Assembly: GCA_024304995.1 (NCBI GenBank)
Contig: JAMWZD010000003.1
Coordinates: forward strand, 62,001 to 126,000
Direction: 5' to 3'
Length of the DNA: 64,000 nucleotides
Source: Rickettsiales bacterium
GTDB taxonomy: Bacteria; Pseudomonadota; Alphaproteobacteria; Rickettsiales; UBA998
In this document: piece by piece, positions 9,286 through 18,176 of the stretch
Position numbering within the stretch: position 1 is the stretch's first letter
Layout of the letters: each line of letters opens with the position of its first letter
Notes under the pieces: generated by a model
The model's input: the letters and a program-made list of their open reading frames with translations, nothing else
Database searches by the model: none
What the model was told of the DNA's origin: nothing
Position numbers and translations under genes: made by a program

Positions 9286-9531
9286 ATGACTGAACAGACA
9301 TTTGATGATATTGCCAAAATGAGCTTTGAAGAAGCGATGAGCGAACTGGAGACAATTGTTCGCAAGCTGGAATCTGGTGATACCACGCTGGAAAATTCAT
9401 TGAATGATTATGCGCGCGGCAATGCACTGAAAGCACATTGTCAAAAAACGCTGGATAATGCAAAAATGAAGGTCGAAAAGATCATGAAAGACGAACAAGG
9501 CAACATCACTGCGCAACCCTTTGACGCATAA
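9286..9531 (+). CDS. xseB: Exodeoxyribonuclease VII small subunit
   Basis: 81 aa, the normal size. The family core is intact: MSFEEAMSELETIVRKLESG, TTLENSLNDYARGNALKAHC, KTLDNAKMKVEKI. XseB is the small helical subunit that joins XseA in the nuclease degrading single-stranded DNA. It is followed after about 30 bp by ispA, the common xseB-ispA pairing. xseA is not in the window. Confidence 0.93.
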   Translation: MTEQTFDDIAKMSFEEAMSELETIVRKLESGDTTLENSLNDYARGNALKAHCQKTLDNAKMKVEKIMKDEQGNITAQPFDA

Positions 9532-9558
9532 ACCACTTAACATTAAAGGAACACTCCC

Positions 9559-10539
9559 ATGACCGCACAAATTGTTTCAACAGATATTGTTGACATGCAG
9601 GAAGAACTCGCCAATGTGTCTGAACAGCTTGACAAGGTGATGGACAGAGTGTTGCCAGATGCGCACAGCCAGTCCAGCAACGTTATTTCATTGACGGATC
9701 GCAATCAGCACCACGAAAAAGTGTCTGTAGGGGATGAAGGGCGCGTGATGGATGCCATGCGATATTCCGCGCTCTCAGGCGGGAAGCGTTTGCGCCCATT
9801 TTTGACTGTGACCTGTGCCAATCTGTTTGGTGTGTCGTTGGAAGCATCGTTGCTGGCAGCCGCGGCAATTGAGTGTATCCATACATACTCCCTCATCCAT
9901 GATGATTTGCCTGCAATGGATGATGATGATCTGCGCCGCGGAAAGCCGAGCTGCCACAAGCAGTTTGACGAAGCAACCGCCATTTTGGCGGGGGATGCAT
10001 TGCAGGCACTCGCATTTCAGATTCTGGCAACACGTGAAGTTCACGCAGACCCGTCCGTGCGTTGTGAATTAATCCGCACTATTGCGAAGGCTTCTGGCGC
10101 GAGTGGTTTGGTTGGTGGGCAGATGCTGGATCTGGCAGCAGAGAAAAAAGAATTAAGTGTATCTGAGATTATTCGTTTGCAGCGATTGAAAACAGGGGAG
10201 ATGTTCTCTGTATCCTGTGAAGCGGGCGCGATTTTGGGCAAAGCACCAGCTAATCTGCGCAATGGCTTAAGTCGTTATGCGCATGATATTGGTCTGGCAT
10301 TCCAGATTACAGATGACTTGCTGGACGCAGAAGGCACACGTGAAGAAGCGGGAAAACAAGTGCGCAAAGACGAAGCACGTGGCAAAGCAACATTGGTGCA
10401 ATCTCTTGGGATTGAACGCGCACGCGAGCAGGCGCAAATTCTGGCGCGTCAGGCAGTGAGCCACATTGAATGTTTCGAGCCAAAGAAAACCCGCCACTTG
10501 CGCGCGCTTGCTGAATTTGTGATTACGCGACGGAATTAA
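9559..10539 (+). CDS. ispA: Geranylgeranyl/farnesyl diphosphate synthase (IspA-type)
   Basis: 326 aa. Both aspartate-rich motifs are present: LIHDDLPAMDDDDLRRGKPS (first) and ITDDLLDAEG (second), with GGKRLRPFL for substrate binding and GGQMLDL. It condenses IPP with allylic diphosphates to make farnesyl diphosphate for undecaprenyl-P and quinones. The first 50 residues are an extension relative to the E. coli enzyme (299 aa), with no motif recognised in it. AAAGGAACAC upstream is a fair ribosome site. dxs, often next in line, is missing here. Confidence 0.92.
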   Translation: MTAQIVSTDIVDMQEELANVSEQLDKVMDRVLPDAHSQSSNVISLTDRNQHHEKVSVGDEGRVMDAMRYSALSGGKRLRPFLTVTCANLFGVSLEASLLAAAAIECIHTYSLIHDDLPAMDDDDLRRGKPSCHKQFDEATAILAGDALQALAFQILATREVHADPSVRCELIRTIAKASGASGLVGGQMLDLAAEKKELSVSEIIRLQRLKTGEMFSVSCEAGAILGKAPANLRNGLSRYAHDIGLAFQITDDLLDAEGTREEAGKQVRKDEARGKATLVQSLGIERAREQAQILARQAVSHIECFEPKKTRHLRALAEFVITRRN

Positions 10540-10552
10540 ATTGTTTTAAACA

Positions 10553-11335
10553 TCATCCGTTTAGTATTCTTGCAATTCTAGTAAGTTGGCTATCGCCATC
10601 TTCTCCTGTTGCTGTTTTAACAATTTTGTTTGCAAGATTTGCAAAAGGTGTTGATTGTAGCCATACGGTACCAGGTCCTGTTATTTTTGATACATATACG
10701 CCTTCGCCCCCTAAGACAGCACTTCTTACGCTTCCTACATACTGCATGTCATATGTTATTGTTGAATGAAAACCAACAATTGAACCATTATCAACAATTA
10801 ATGTTTCCCCGTCTTCTAACGTTTTATGAAAAATATTTCCACCAGCATGTACAAACGCAATACCATCGCCCTGTAACTTTTGAAGAATAAATCCTTCACC
10901 CCCAAAAAGCCCTGCTTTGATATTTTTGTTAAAAAAGATACTTATAGATACTCCTCTAGCAGCACATAAAAATGCATCAGCCTGGCATATAAATTCGCCA
11001 TGTTGTATTTTAAGGTCGATAGGCAGAATCTTTCCTAAGTATGGCGCGGTAAATGCAACTTTTTGTTTAGAGTTCCCGTTGTTAGTATATGCAGTCATAA
11101 ACAAACCCTCGCCAGAAAGCAGTCGTTTTCCAGAACCAACTAAATTAGAAACAATTCCTTTGTTTTTTTCCTTATCAGAACCATCACCAAAGATGGTAGA
11201 CATAACAATATCAGATTCCATAAATAGCATTGATCCTGCTTCTGCAATAATAGATTCTTGCGGGTCAAGCTCAATCTCTACATATTGTGCGTCATCTCCG
11301 AAGATGTTATAATCTATTACATCCGCATATTGCAT
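10553..11335 (-). CDS. AIM24/DUF124 family protein (TIGR00266-type)
   Basis: 260 aa, full length for the family. Recognisable features are an N-terminal strand-rich block with ELDPQESIIAEAGSMLFMES, then repeated glycine-turn segments (GLFGGEGFILQKLQGDGIAF, HAGGNIF, SAVLGGEGVYVSKITGPGTVWLQSTP). This family forms a TRAP-like double beta fold; yeast Aim24 acts in mitochondrial inner-membrane organisation, while the bacterial role is not established. It stands alone and is convergent with ispA. More AT-rich than the flanking core genes, which may indicate transfer. Confidence 0.85.
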   Translation of the reverse strand: MQYADVIDYNIFGDDAQYVEIELDPQESIIAEAGSMLFMESDIVMSTIFGDGSDKEKNKGIVSNLVGSGKRLLSGEGLFMTAYTNNGNSKQKVAFTAPYLGKILPIDLKIQHGEFICQADAFLCAARGVSISIFFNKNIKAGLFGGEGFILQKLQGDGIAFVHAGGNIFHKTLEDGETLIVDNGSIVGFHSTITYDMQYVGSVRSAVLGGEGVYVSKITGPGTVWLQSTPFANLANKIVKTATGEDGDSQLTRIARILNG

Positions 11336-11366
11336 TATTTTAAACCTTTTTAAATTTACTAATATT

Positions 11367-11942
11367 ATGAATATAGCACAAAATAGATTCTACAAAATTT
11401 TATTTATGGCGCTGGTGATTCCATTTTTTTCGGAGGCACGGGAATTGACACAGTATCATCATACCGTAGATGGGTGGGATATTGAGCGACAATTTATAAT
11501 ATTCACTCGAGATACTCCTGCGCTATGTGTTGCAAAACAGTCAAAAGACAAAATGAACTTTGAAATATCGTATTCTCAACAAAGAGAAATAGGGTTATTC
11601 GTGCACACGGTAGATTTAAAATTACCTAATAAATTTCAGAAAGATATAGTGTTGCATAGTGGCAGTGGTAATATTCATGGCAAAATAATACATTTAAAAA
11701 GTAAGAACAAAACAAAATTTCTTTTCAATAATGAGAACATCAATTCTTTTAAATTTCTTGAAAATAATGCAAGAATTTCCAGTCCAACAAATGTTTTCGG
11801 TATAATACAACTCCCTCATGTTTCTAATGAGTTGCTGAATGAGCTGAGGGATTGTTTGAAATATTCCGTGAAGAGCAACAGGTCAGATGTGGAAGAAAAA
11901 CATCCTGTTAAAAGAATATTCAATAAGATTTTTAACCAATAA
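11367..11942 (+). CDS. Putative exported hypothetical protein (191 aa)
   Basis: No family recognised. The N-terminus (KILFMALVIPFFSEAREL) looks like a signal peptide with cleavage near residue 24. The mature part resembles invasion-associated-protein-B-like or other small periplasmic proteins in having a short two-layer beta pattern (WDIERQFIIFTRDTPALCVA), but this is only a resemblance. The C-terminal 35 residues are basic and polar. The gene is AT-rich and divergent from the AIM24 gene with a 31-bp gap, so the promoters overlap. Confidence 0.5.
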   Translation: MNIAQNRFYKILFMALVIPFFSEARELTQYHHTVDGWDIERQFIIFTRDTPALCVAKQSKDKMNFEISYSQQREIGLFVHTVDLKLPNKFQKDIVLHSGSGNIHGKIIHLKSKNKTKFLFNNENINSFKFLENNARISSPTNVFGIIQLPHVSNELLNELRDCLKYSVKSNRSDVEEKHPVKRIFNKIFNQ

Positions 11943-11943
11943 A

Positions 11944-12726
11944 CTAACCAGCCACATAATATTTCCAAAAGAAATACGCCGTCATAGCACATGCAGTCGT
12001 CAACACAATGCGGCGCAGTGTGAGGGGGGAGACGCGCAGGGAAAGCCATGCGCCGCCATATCCTCCTGCAATGCCGCCCACTGCCATCAGCAAGGCTTTG
12101 TCCCATGCGACCATGTCTGAGAAGATAAAGGTGAAAAAGGCGGAGGCGTTGATGGAGGAGGCGATGACCGTTTTCATCGCGTTGATTTTGTGCAAATCCT
12201 GCTCACCCAGCAGTTGCAGCATGGCAAGGGTGAGAATGCCGATGCCTGCGCCGAAAAACCCGCCATACAGCGCGATGATGATTTGGAACGCGATAGAGAG
12301 AATCAGGCGGAAATGTTTAGAGATGCCAGAACGTGATGCGGCTTTGTCCATCATGCGTGCCATGTTCCTGCCATAGGCAAAAAAGAAGGTGGCGATGAGC
12401 AGCAGCCACGGAATCATTTTTTCAAATGTTTGATTGTCTGTTACCAGCAGCAGCTTCGCACCAATATATCCGCCCACAGCGCCCAGCAGCATCATCCAGA
12501 GGAGTGACGTGCCAAGCCCCCTCAATTTGCGCCGAAACGCCACCACACTAGCCACTGCCCCTGGCCAAAGCGCAATGGTGCTAGTCGCATTGGCGGAAAT
12601 GGGGGAGACGCCAGAGAGCAGCAGGGCAGGGAACACAAAAAACGTGCCACCCCCCGCCACCGCATTCACCGCGCCTGCGAACAGGGCAGTGCATAAAAGC
12701 AGAATATCCAGAGCAAGTGAATCCAT
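11944..12726 (-). CDS. TauE/SafE family permease
   Basis: 260 aa with about eight membrane helices. The first helix carries the family signature AGAVNAVAGGGTFFVFPALL, and a second family copy appears at GGFFGAGIGILTLAMLQLLG, reflecting the internal duplication. Members export sulfite, sulfoacetate or other small anions across the inner membrane; substrate cannot be assigned. It is convergent with the exported protein gene, one base apart. No sulfur-metabolism genes are adjacent. Confidence 0.88.
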   Translation of the reverse strand: MDSLALDILLLCTALFAGAVNAVAGGGTFFVFPALLLSGVSPISANATSTIALWPGAVASVVAFRRKLRGLGTSLLWMMLLGAVGGYIGAKLLLVTDNQTFEKMIPWLLLIATFFFAYGRNMARMMDKAASRSGISKHFRLILSIAFQIIIALYGGFFGAGIGILTLAMLQLLGEQDLHKINAMKTVIASSINASAFFTFIFSDMVAWDKALLMAVGGIAGGYGGAWLSLRVSPLTLRRIVLTTACAMTAYFFWKYYVAG

Positions 12727-12846
12727 TGACTGCCGATATAGCCTGAAATGGCAAAAAAAGCTAATAGGTTTGTGTGCATCATTTTACATTTCCATCTTTT
12801 CTATGGGGCAGATCATCTGCCATTAAAATCTGAGATGCAGATAAAA

Positions 12847-12873
12847 TAAAAAAAGACGCGATGAGGCGCGTCT
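12847..12873 (-). terminator. Rho-independent terminator (leftward)
   Basis: AGACGCG / CGCGTCT, 7 bp perfect with a 6-nt loop; on the minus strand it is followed by a run of T. It ends the 94-aa orphan gene to its right. Confidence 0.8.
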
Positions 12874-12880
12874 GATGAGA

Positions 12881-13165
12881 TTATTTAGACATTTGATATA
12901 TGGCGTGTTTTTCCATAATCATATTTGCCAGTGTTCTGGGAACATAAACATTATGTATATCCCTATAACCATCTGTCGAATATGCTTCAGTGCAAACAAA
13001 TTTTGCATCTGTGTCATTTTCGAGAAAATTCGCTATATCATCTATATTCTCATAAGGAATCGAAACGATCTTTTCTCCGTCACACCAATCGTCAGATATT
13101 ATGGAACAATGCAGTCTGATTTCTAAATCGTCAGAGCCTGCAATATAATTTGCTGATAGTTTCAT
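12881..13165 (-). CDS. Hypothetical protein (94 aa), AT-rich orphan
   Basis: Unrecognised. Acidic, with probable strand-helix alternation (DLEIRLHCSIISDDW, YENIDDIANFLENDTDAKFV, TLANMIMEKHAIYQMSK). No signal peptide or membrane helix. The gene is a single unit with its own terminator at 12847-12873 and differs in base composition from the neighbouring permease. Confidence 0.5.
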   Translation of the reverse strand: MKLSANYIAGSDDLEIRLHCSIISDDWCDGEKIVSIPYENIDDIANFLENDTDAKFVCTEAYSTDGYRDIHNVYVPRTLANMIMEKHAIYQMSK

Positions 13166-13343
13166 GGAAAAAGATAGCTTAAAGCTATGTTATAAAAGAT
13201 TATAGCGTTTGTAGCTCATAGTAAATATGTGCACAAAAGCAAAATTATTTGCCTGACGCTCAAATATATTTTATATGTGAATATAACTTTATTTTTATGA
13301 ATCAGTTAGCTGATTTACTTTATTGTTTATTCTGAACTACATT

Positions 13344-13652
13344 ATGTTCAAGAACGTGCAATCACATCTTAACCTTATTTTGCAATGGGTTTCCATTGTT
13401 CAGTATAATAGTAGTGTTGAGCTGGATAATCTTGTGCTGGAATATATTCCAATTGTTCCTGAAGCGAAATGCTGCAGACTTATATTGAGAGAGATAGCCT
13501 ACAGGGAAATGATCTATGCCGAAATTGAAATATATTACGCATTTATCAGGCTAGAGAAAGAAGGCTATATTAAACGGTACAGTCGAGCTTCTGAAAATAG
13601 CCCATACAGACCGTTGACAAAAGTCACGGGAAGGAAGAAAACCCCAAAATAA
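13344..13652 (+). CDS. Hypothetical protein (102 aa), AT-rich orphan
   Basis: Unrecognised; mostly helical with a basic C-terminus (TKVTGRKKTPK). ATG at 13344 is preferred to an upstream TTG at 13323. The block IEIYYAFIRLEKEGYIKRY is compatible with a winged-helix wing, but no DNA-binding family could be named. A strong terminator follows directly. The next gene downstream has a similar size, orientation and terminator and may be a remote relative. Confidence 0.45.
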   Translation: MFKNVQSHLNLILQWVSIVQYNSSVELDNLVLEYIPIVPEAKCCRLILREIAYREMIYAEIEIYYAFIRLEKEGYIKRYSRASENSPYRPLTKVTGRKKTPK

Positions 13653-13659
13653 AAATTTC

Positions 13660-13684
13660 ACCCCGTAAAAGAGCGGGGTTTTTT
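13660..13684 (+). terminator. Rho-independent terminator
   Basis: ACCCCG / CGGGGT stem, 8-nt loop, followed by six T. Ends the 102-aa gene. Confidence 0.85.
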
Positions 13685-13780
13685 GTTAGTTCGGATTTTT
13701 TAATTAATTGACATTTTTACAAAGTCTAATAAAGTGCCGTTTCAAATTTTATACACTTTAGAGTAACAATTTTCTGTATC

Positions 13781-14104
13781 ATGAGTAGATACCGCGTTTG
13801 GTGGTGGCCATTTTATAAGGCATTCTATTTCAGCATATTTCAAGTATACGTTAATTTTCAACACTGGCAGGTCAATAGAATATTATCTAATATTCCGAAT
13901 GTTGGAGAAGAACCAATATCTGGTTATGTCCTTCAAAGGAAAGTCTGGTATTTTGATATTCGTTATTTGCTGAATTACTTGGCAAACTCATCTCTGGTAA
14001 ATTGTAACGTAGAAAAAAGATTCAAAAAAGAAATTCTTGAATATTCTTTTACGAAAAATCCCGAAAAACGGATAACTCGTCTGAAACGCAGCGATTTTGA
14101 TTAA
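13781..14104 (+). CDS. Hypothetical protein (107 aa), AT-rich orphan
   Basis: Unrecognised. The aromatic N-terminus (WWWPFYKAFYFSIFQVYVNF) could be a membrane-associating or amphipathic helix. The C-terminus is basic (KRFKKEILEYSFTKNPEKR). The pattern IPNVGEE, GYVLQRKVWYFDIRYLLNYL may correspond to IPIVPEA, RLILREIAYREMIYAE in the preceding gene, so the two could be diverged paralogues; this needs a profile comparison. Followed by a bidirectional terminator shared with sodB. Confidence 0.45.
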   Translation: MSRYRVWWWPFYKAFYFSIFQVYVNFQHWQVNRILSNIPNVGEEPISGYVLQRKVWYFDIRYLLNYLANSSLVNCNVEKRFKKEILEYSFTKNPEKRITRLKRSDFD

Positions 14105-14107
14105 AAA

Positions 14108-14148
14108 CTAAAAAGCCCCGCAACCCTATGGCTGCGAGGCTTTTTTTT
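14108..14148. terminator. Bidirectional terminator between convergent genes
   Basis: AAAAGCC(C)CGCA / TGCG(A)GGCTTTT, with an A run before and eight T after, so it can stop transcripts from the 107-aa gene and from sodB. Confidence 0.85.
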
Positions 14149-14163
14149 ATCTGCGTTAAATGC

Positions 14164-14784
14164 TTACGCCGCTTTCGCTTCGCTTGCATTTTCCAGATTT
14201 TCATTCACAAATTCCCAATTCACTAATTCACCGAGGAATGTGGAGATGTAGTCTGGGCGGCGGTTTTGGTAGTCCAGATAATACGCATGTTCCCAAACAT
14301 CCATAGTGAGGAGAGGCGTGTGACCATCTGTCATTGGGTTTTCTGCATTGAGGGTTTTTACCACTTCCAGCTTGCCGCTTTTGTTCAGCACCAGCCATGC
14401 CCAGCCGCTGCCAAATTGTGTTGCGCCTGCATTGGCAAATTTTTCTTTAAAGGCATCATAGCTGCCAAAATCCGCTTCAATTTTCTTTGCAATTGCGCCA
14501 GATGGCTTTCCGCCACCTGTATTTTTCATGCTGTGCCAGTAAAATGTGTGATTCCACACTTGCGCAGCATTGTTGAAAATGCCTTGCTTATCTGCTTTGC
14601 CAGATGTTGCATGGATGATTTCTTCCAAAGACTTGCCTTCAAGCTCTGTGCCTTTAATGCCGTCATTCAACTTGTTGACATATGCCTGATGGTGTTTGCC
14701 GTAATGGTAATCCAGCGTATCAGATGAAATATGTGGCTCAAGCGCGTCTTTTGCATAGGGTAGGTCAGGTAATGTAAAACTCAT
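14164..14784 (-). CDS. sodB: Iron superoxide dismutase
   Basis: 206 aa. Metal ligands are visible at H27, H79, D162 and H166 ([11 protein letters not shown]). [17 protein letters not shown] and [11 protein letters not shown] are typical of the iron form. It converts superoxide to peroxide and oxygen in the cytoplasm. The start ATG follows AAGGAG. About 100 bp upstream is a Fur-like box, so iron control is likely. The 5' leader contains a 7-bp hairpin. Confidence 0.95.
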   Translation of the reverse strand: MSFTLPDLPYAKDALEPHISSDTLDYHYGKHHQAYVNKLNDGIKGTELEGKSLEEIIHATSGKADKQGIFNNAAQVWNHTFYWHSMKNTGGGKPSGAIAKKIEADFGSYDAFKEKFANAGATQFGSGWAWLVLNKSGKLEVVKTLNAENPMTDGHTPLLTMDVWEHAYYLDYQNRRPDYISTFLGELVNWEFVNENLENASEAKAA

Positions 14785-14807
14785 GGTAAACTCCTTATTT
14801 GTTATAA

Positions 14808-14829
14808 CGTCATATTTAAGTCTATGACG
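14808..14829 (-). promoter_or_regulatory. Inverted repeat in sodB leader
   Basis: CGTCATA / TATGACG, perfect 7 bp around an 8-nt loop, 24-45 bases upstream of the sodB start codon. It could be a 5' UTR hairpin or an operator; there is no T run, so it is not a terminator. Confidence 0.4.
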
Positions 14830-14882
14830 CTACAATACAAGAGGTTTTATAAATTTAGTATAAGAAATACAAACGTTTACTT

Positions 14883-14901
14883 GAGAATGATTCTCATTTC
14901 C
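14883..14901 (-). promoter_or_regulatory. Fur-like box upstream of sodB
   Basis: GAGAATGATTCTCATTTCC matches the 19-bp E. coli Fur consensus at 14 of 19 positions and contains the perfect palindrome GAGAATGATTCTC-like core (GAGAAT/ATTCTC). It lies about 100 bp upstream of sodB and just after the end of the RTX protease gene, so sodB is the likely target. Confidence 0.65.
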
Positions 14902-14916
14902 ATTTAGCTTGCACTA

Positions 14917-16749
14917 TTAGCTGAAGAAAGCCACATCATCTATGCCCATAGATTCAGGTGCGATATTCGCCACAGTCAAAACGCTGCCTCCGCCCAATTC
15001 CAGATAGGCATTTCCGCCAGCATAACTAAATGCATTCACTACAATTTCTAATGATGGATAGCCCGTTGAGATGCTATTGACGAAAATCACATCGCCGCCT
15101 GTTACGCCCGCACCCTCAAATCCGAAAATTACATCATTTCCATCTGCAGCACTAAAATAAAATGCATCATTACCAAGGCCGCCGAAAAGACTGTCATTGC
15201 CTGTATTGCCAAAAATAATATCATTACCGCCATTGCCGAGAATGACATCATTGCCAGCACCACCATAAATAATGTCTGCTGCGTCATTCGGGTCAACACC
15301 GCTTCCACCGCCGTAAATTGTGTCATTATCACCATTGCCGAGAATGGTATCTGACCCAGCGCCGCCGAAAATCTGGTCTGCCTGATCAAGCGGATCAACG
15401 CCGCCGCCACCCCCAAACAGCAAATCATTTCCTGCATTGCCAAGAATAGTATCTGCGCCTTTGCCACCATAAATTGTGTCAGATGCATCTGTGGTGTCTA
15501 CAATGTCAGTGCCACCGATCAGGCTGTCATTGCCTGAATTTCCGAAAATCTGGTCAGACCCTGAGCCACCATAAATCGTATCATTGCCATCTGCACCGTC
15601 TACTACGTCAACGCCGCCAAACAATATATCATTACCTTCATTTCCGAACATAAGATCGTTACCAGCACGTCCGCGCATCTGGTTGTTAAGCTCATTGCCA
15701 AATACAGCGTCATTGCCGTTGGATGCCTGAACATCCTCAATGTTCGCGCCAAATGCCAACCAAATATATTTATCACCCAGTTGCGAGTAATTATTCAGCC
15801 CTGCTCGCAGGTCAATAATCACATCTCCACCTGTATAATTTGCAGCAGAAATCATATCCGCTGCGCCGCCACCATCCCACAATGTGGTTGGGAAATCATA
15901 TGTGTTCAGATCATAAAATGTGCTGCCTGCCTGATAGGACGTGTTTGCGCCGTAAAGAAACTGCATTGCAGCAATATCATAAAGCATAGGCGTGACAGGA
16001 GGGAACGAATCCGTCACAATCGTATCACGATTATATGACATTACAGTTGCGCGATAATTATCTTCTGATGCTGGAAGGAAAGGTGGTTCATCTCCCGAAC
16101 CATTTTCACCTGTGTGCTTCAAACCAAGCGAATGTCCAATTTCATGCAGCAACACCAGATAACCCAGACTGCCAGGATTGAGCGTCGGCAGGCTTGCTGC
16201 CAGCTGAATCTCACTGCTGATGACTCGCGTTCCTGAAAAAGTGGTGAATGCAACGCCCTGCTGCAAACGGTTGCTGAAGGTTGTTTCATCAAATGTGACA
16301 TCCGCAGAAAAACGCGATGTTTCGTTAAACTGCAGATTGGCAACATTGGCCCATGCCTGCAATGCGGAGCGCACTGCCGTGCTGCTGATATTATTGTCTA
16401 TAATCGCATAATCAATGACTGGGGAAGGCTGCCCTGTTGTGCCTGTCCATGAAAACCCTTCCAGCAAAGGTTCAATAATGTCAGATGGGCTGGTGATGTT
16501 TGCACGTTGCGTAATTTCACGGCTCATATTCGTATTGTCAAACACATTTGAAGGAAACAGGTTACCATTATCTGGTGGAGCCACACCCACTGTAGGGTTG
16601 TTTGATGGCCCTAGCGGATTATTCGGATTGCCCATACCAAAAATTGGTTCAAGCGGTGGGTTATTGTTGGTAACGGGCATCGGGTTGCCTGATACGGTTC
16701 CCATATTGCGCTGAATTGTAACTGTTTGTTCTGAAAATGTGTATGTCAT
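14917..16749 (-). CDS. Serralysin-like RTX metalloprotease
   Basis: 610 aa. Zinc site HEIGHSLGLKH at residues 202-212 with ligands H202, H206, H212 and catalytic E203; the Met-turn is VMSYN (M237), defining a metzincin of the serralysin/matrixin type. Residues 345-530 are RTX repeats, including four consecutive 34-residue units (371-404, 405-438, 439-472, 473-506) in which a VDxxDxxD segment separates nonapeptides. The C-terminus is hydrophobic-aromatic (DDVAFFS), as in type I secretion signals. No cleavable signal peptide. The N-terminal 60 residues are Pro/Asn-rich. Probably an exoprotease; no secretion genes or inhibitor are adjacent. Confidence 0.92.
   Translation of the reverse strand: MTYTFSEQTVTIQRNMGTVSGNPMPVTNNNPPLEPIFGMGNPNNPLGPSNNPTVGVAPPDNGNLFPSNVFDNTNMSREITQRANITSPSDIIEPLLEGFSWTGTTGQPSPVIDYAIIDNNISSTAVRSALQAWANVANLQFNETSRFSADVTFDETTFSNRLQQGVAFTTFSGTRVISSEIQLAASLPTLNPGSLGYLVLLHEIGHSLGLKHTGENGSGDEPPFLPASEDNYRATVMSYNRDTIVTDSFPPVTPMLYDIAAMQFLYGANTSYQAGSTFYDLNTYDFPTTLWDGGGAADMISAANYTGGDVIIDLRAGLNNYSQLGDKYIWLAFGANIEDVQASNGNDAVFGNELNNQMRGRAGNDLMFGNEGNDILFGGVDVVDGADGNDTIYGGSGSDQIFGNSGNDSLIGGTDIVDTTDASDTIYGGKGADTILGNAGNDLLFGGGGGVDPLDQADQIFGGAGSDTILGNGDNDTIYGGGSGVDPNDAADIIYGGAGNDVILGNGGNDIIFGNTGNDSLFGGLGNDAFYFSAADGNDVIFGFEGAGVTGGDVIFVNSISTGYPSLEIVVNAFSYAGGNAYLELGGGSVLTVANIAPESMGIDDVAFFS
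15232..15639 (-). repeat. Four tandem 102-bp (34-aa) modified RTX units
   Basis: Each unit reads xGNDxxxGG, then an 11-residue insert of the form xxxVDxxDxxD, then xIYGGxGxDxILGN. All four are exactly 34 residues, encoded at 102 bp each. Equal length together with diverged sequence suggests an old tandem duplication kept in structural register. Confidence 0.85.
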
Positions 16750-16880
16750 GCGGTTATCATACAGATATGATGCCAGTCATGCACTTAAAATTCTTGAAAT
16801 GCGCACATTTTTCGCAGTCGTTGTTTGACGCACTGCATCAATATGCGTATTATCACGAAAAATTAAGAAAAGCGTTATTT

Positions 16881-18170
16881 ATGAAAATTCTGTTTTTGCA
16901 TCAAAATATGCCAGGTCAATATAAGCTGCTGTGCCGCAAATTTGCGGATGACCCTAAAAATCAGGTAGTGTTCTTAACCAAGCCAAAGAATTTTGACATT
17001 CCCAATGTGCATAAGGTGGAATATAAAATTCCCCGTGAAGGCAGTATTTCAACGCATCGTTATCTGCAATCCACAGAAAAAGGTGTGCTGGCAGCCCAGG
17101 AAGTCTGGCGCATGTGCCACAAACTGAAAACAGAAGAAGGGTTTACGCCAGATGTGATTTGTTGCCACCCTGGTTGGGGAGATGCACTGTTTTTAAAAGA
17201 TGTCTATCCTGACACGCCCATCCTGAGCTTTTTAGAATTTTATTATCGCGCTCATGGTGCAGATGTGGGCTTTGACAAAAGTGAGGCGCAAAGTGTGGAT
17301 GATCTGGCGCGTATTCGCATGAAAAATACGATCAATCTACATAGTCTGGATTCAATGGATTGGGGCATATCGCCAACGCTCTGGCAGCATAGCCTGCATC
17401 CTGAAATTCACAAGCCGCGCATTTCAGTGTTGCATGACGGAATTGACACGGAACGGTGCAAACCAGACGCTAATGCAGAGTTGCATGTAAAAGACATGGT
17501 GTTTCGCCCGAATGAAGAAATCGTGACCTATATTGCACGAAATTTTGAACCATATCGCGGGTTCCCGACCTTCATGCGCGCGGCAGAGATCATCCTGAAA
17601 AAACGCCCTAATGCACGCATCCTATGCGTGGGTGCAGATGAGGTGAGTTATGGGCGCAAGCTGGCAAAAGGGCAGACATGGCGTCACAAAATGCTGGAGG
17701 AGGTGGATCTGGACTTAAACCGCATCATCTTCCCTGGTGTGTTGTCCTATGATAATCTGATTAAACTCTTCCAGATTTCGTCCGCACATATTTATCTGAC
17801 GTATCCGTTTGTATTATCATGGTCTTCTATGGAAGCCATGTCATGCGGGTGTGCGATGGTATCTTCCGACACAATGCCCGTGCGCGAAGTAATGGTGGAT
17901 GGTGACAATGCATTACTGGCCGATTTCTTCTCTCATGAGCAGGTGGCAGAAAACGTGATCAAAGTGCTGGAAAGCAAAGATGGAATGCAGGAAATGCGTA
18001 ACGCTGCGCGTGCGACTATCGTCGATAATTACGCCAGCAAGGATTTGCTTCCATTGCACCAACAGCTTATCACAGATCTGGCAGACAGAAAAATGCCACC
18101 TCCAACGCATGAGGTGATGATGAAACGACATGAGAAAAACCCACTTCCTGAAATTTTGAAGGCGGCATAA
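16881..18170 (+). CDS. Glycosyltransferase family 4-like protein
   Basis: 429 aa. The N-terminal domain starts MKILFLHQNMPGQYKLLCRK, typical of GT-B donors-acceptor domains (FeLLHQNFPGQ-type glycosyltransferases); the C-terminal domain has ARNFEPYRGFPTFMRAAEII, then FPGVLSYDNLIKLFQISSAH and SWSSMEAMSCGCAMVSSDT, where the E in SSMEAMSCG is the nucleotide-sugar contact. Start chosen at 16881; a longer reading to 16737 would run into the divergent protease promoter. Product unknown, likely an envelope polysaccharide. Followed after 6 bp by a methyltransferase-like gene. Confidence 0.85.
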   Translation: MKILFLHQNMPGQYKLLCRKFADDPKNQVVFLTKPKNFDIPNVHKVEYKIPREGSISTHRYLQSTEKGVLAAQEVWRMCHKLKTEEGFTPDVICCHPGWGDALFLKDVYPDTPILSFLEFYYRAHGADVGFDKSEAQSVDDLARIRMKNTINLHSLDSMDWGISPTLWQHSLHPEIHKPRISVLHDGIDTERCKPDANAELHVKDMVFRPNEEIVTYIARNFEPYRGFPTFMRAAEIILKKRPNARILCVGADEVSYGRKLAKGQTWRHKMLEEVDLDLNRIIFPGVLSYDNLIKLFQISSAHIYLTYPFVLSWSSMEAMSCGCAMVSSDTMPVREVMVDGDNALLADFFSHEQVAENVIKVLESKDGMQEMRNAARATIVDNYASKDLLPLHQQLITDLADRKMPPPTHEVMMKRHEKNPLPEILKAA

Positions 18171-18176
18171 CATATT

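Noticed and set aside
16737-16880. N-terminal extension of the glycosyltransferase
   Set aside because: It overlaps the start of the divergent protease, contains no family sequence, and ATG 16881 gives a proper family start.
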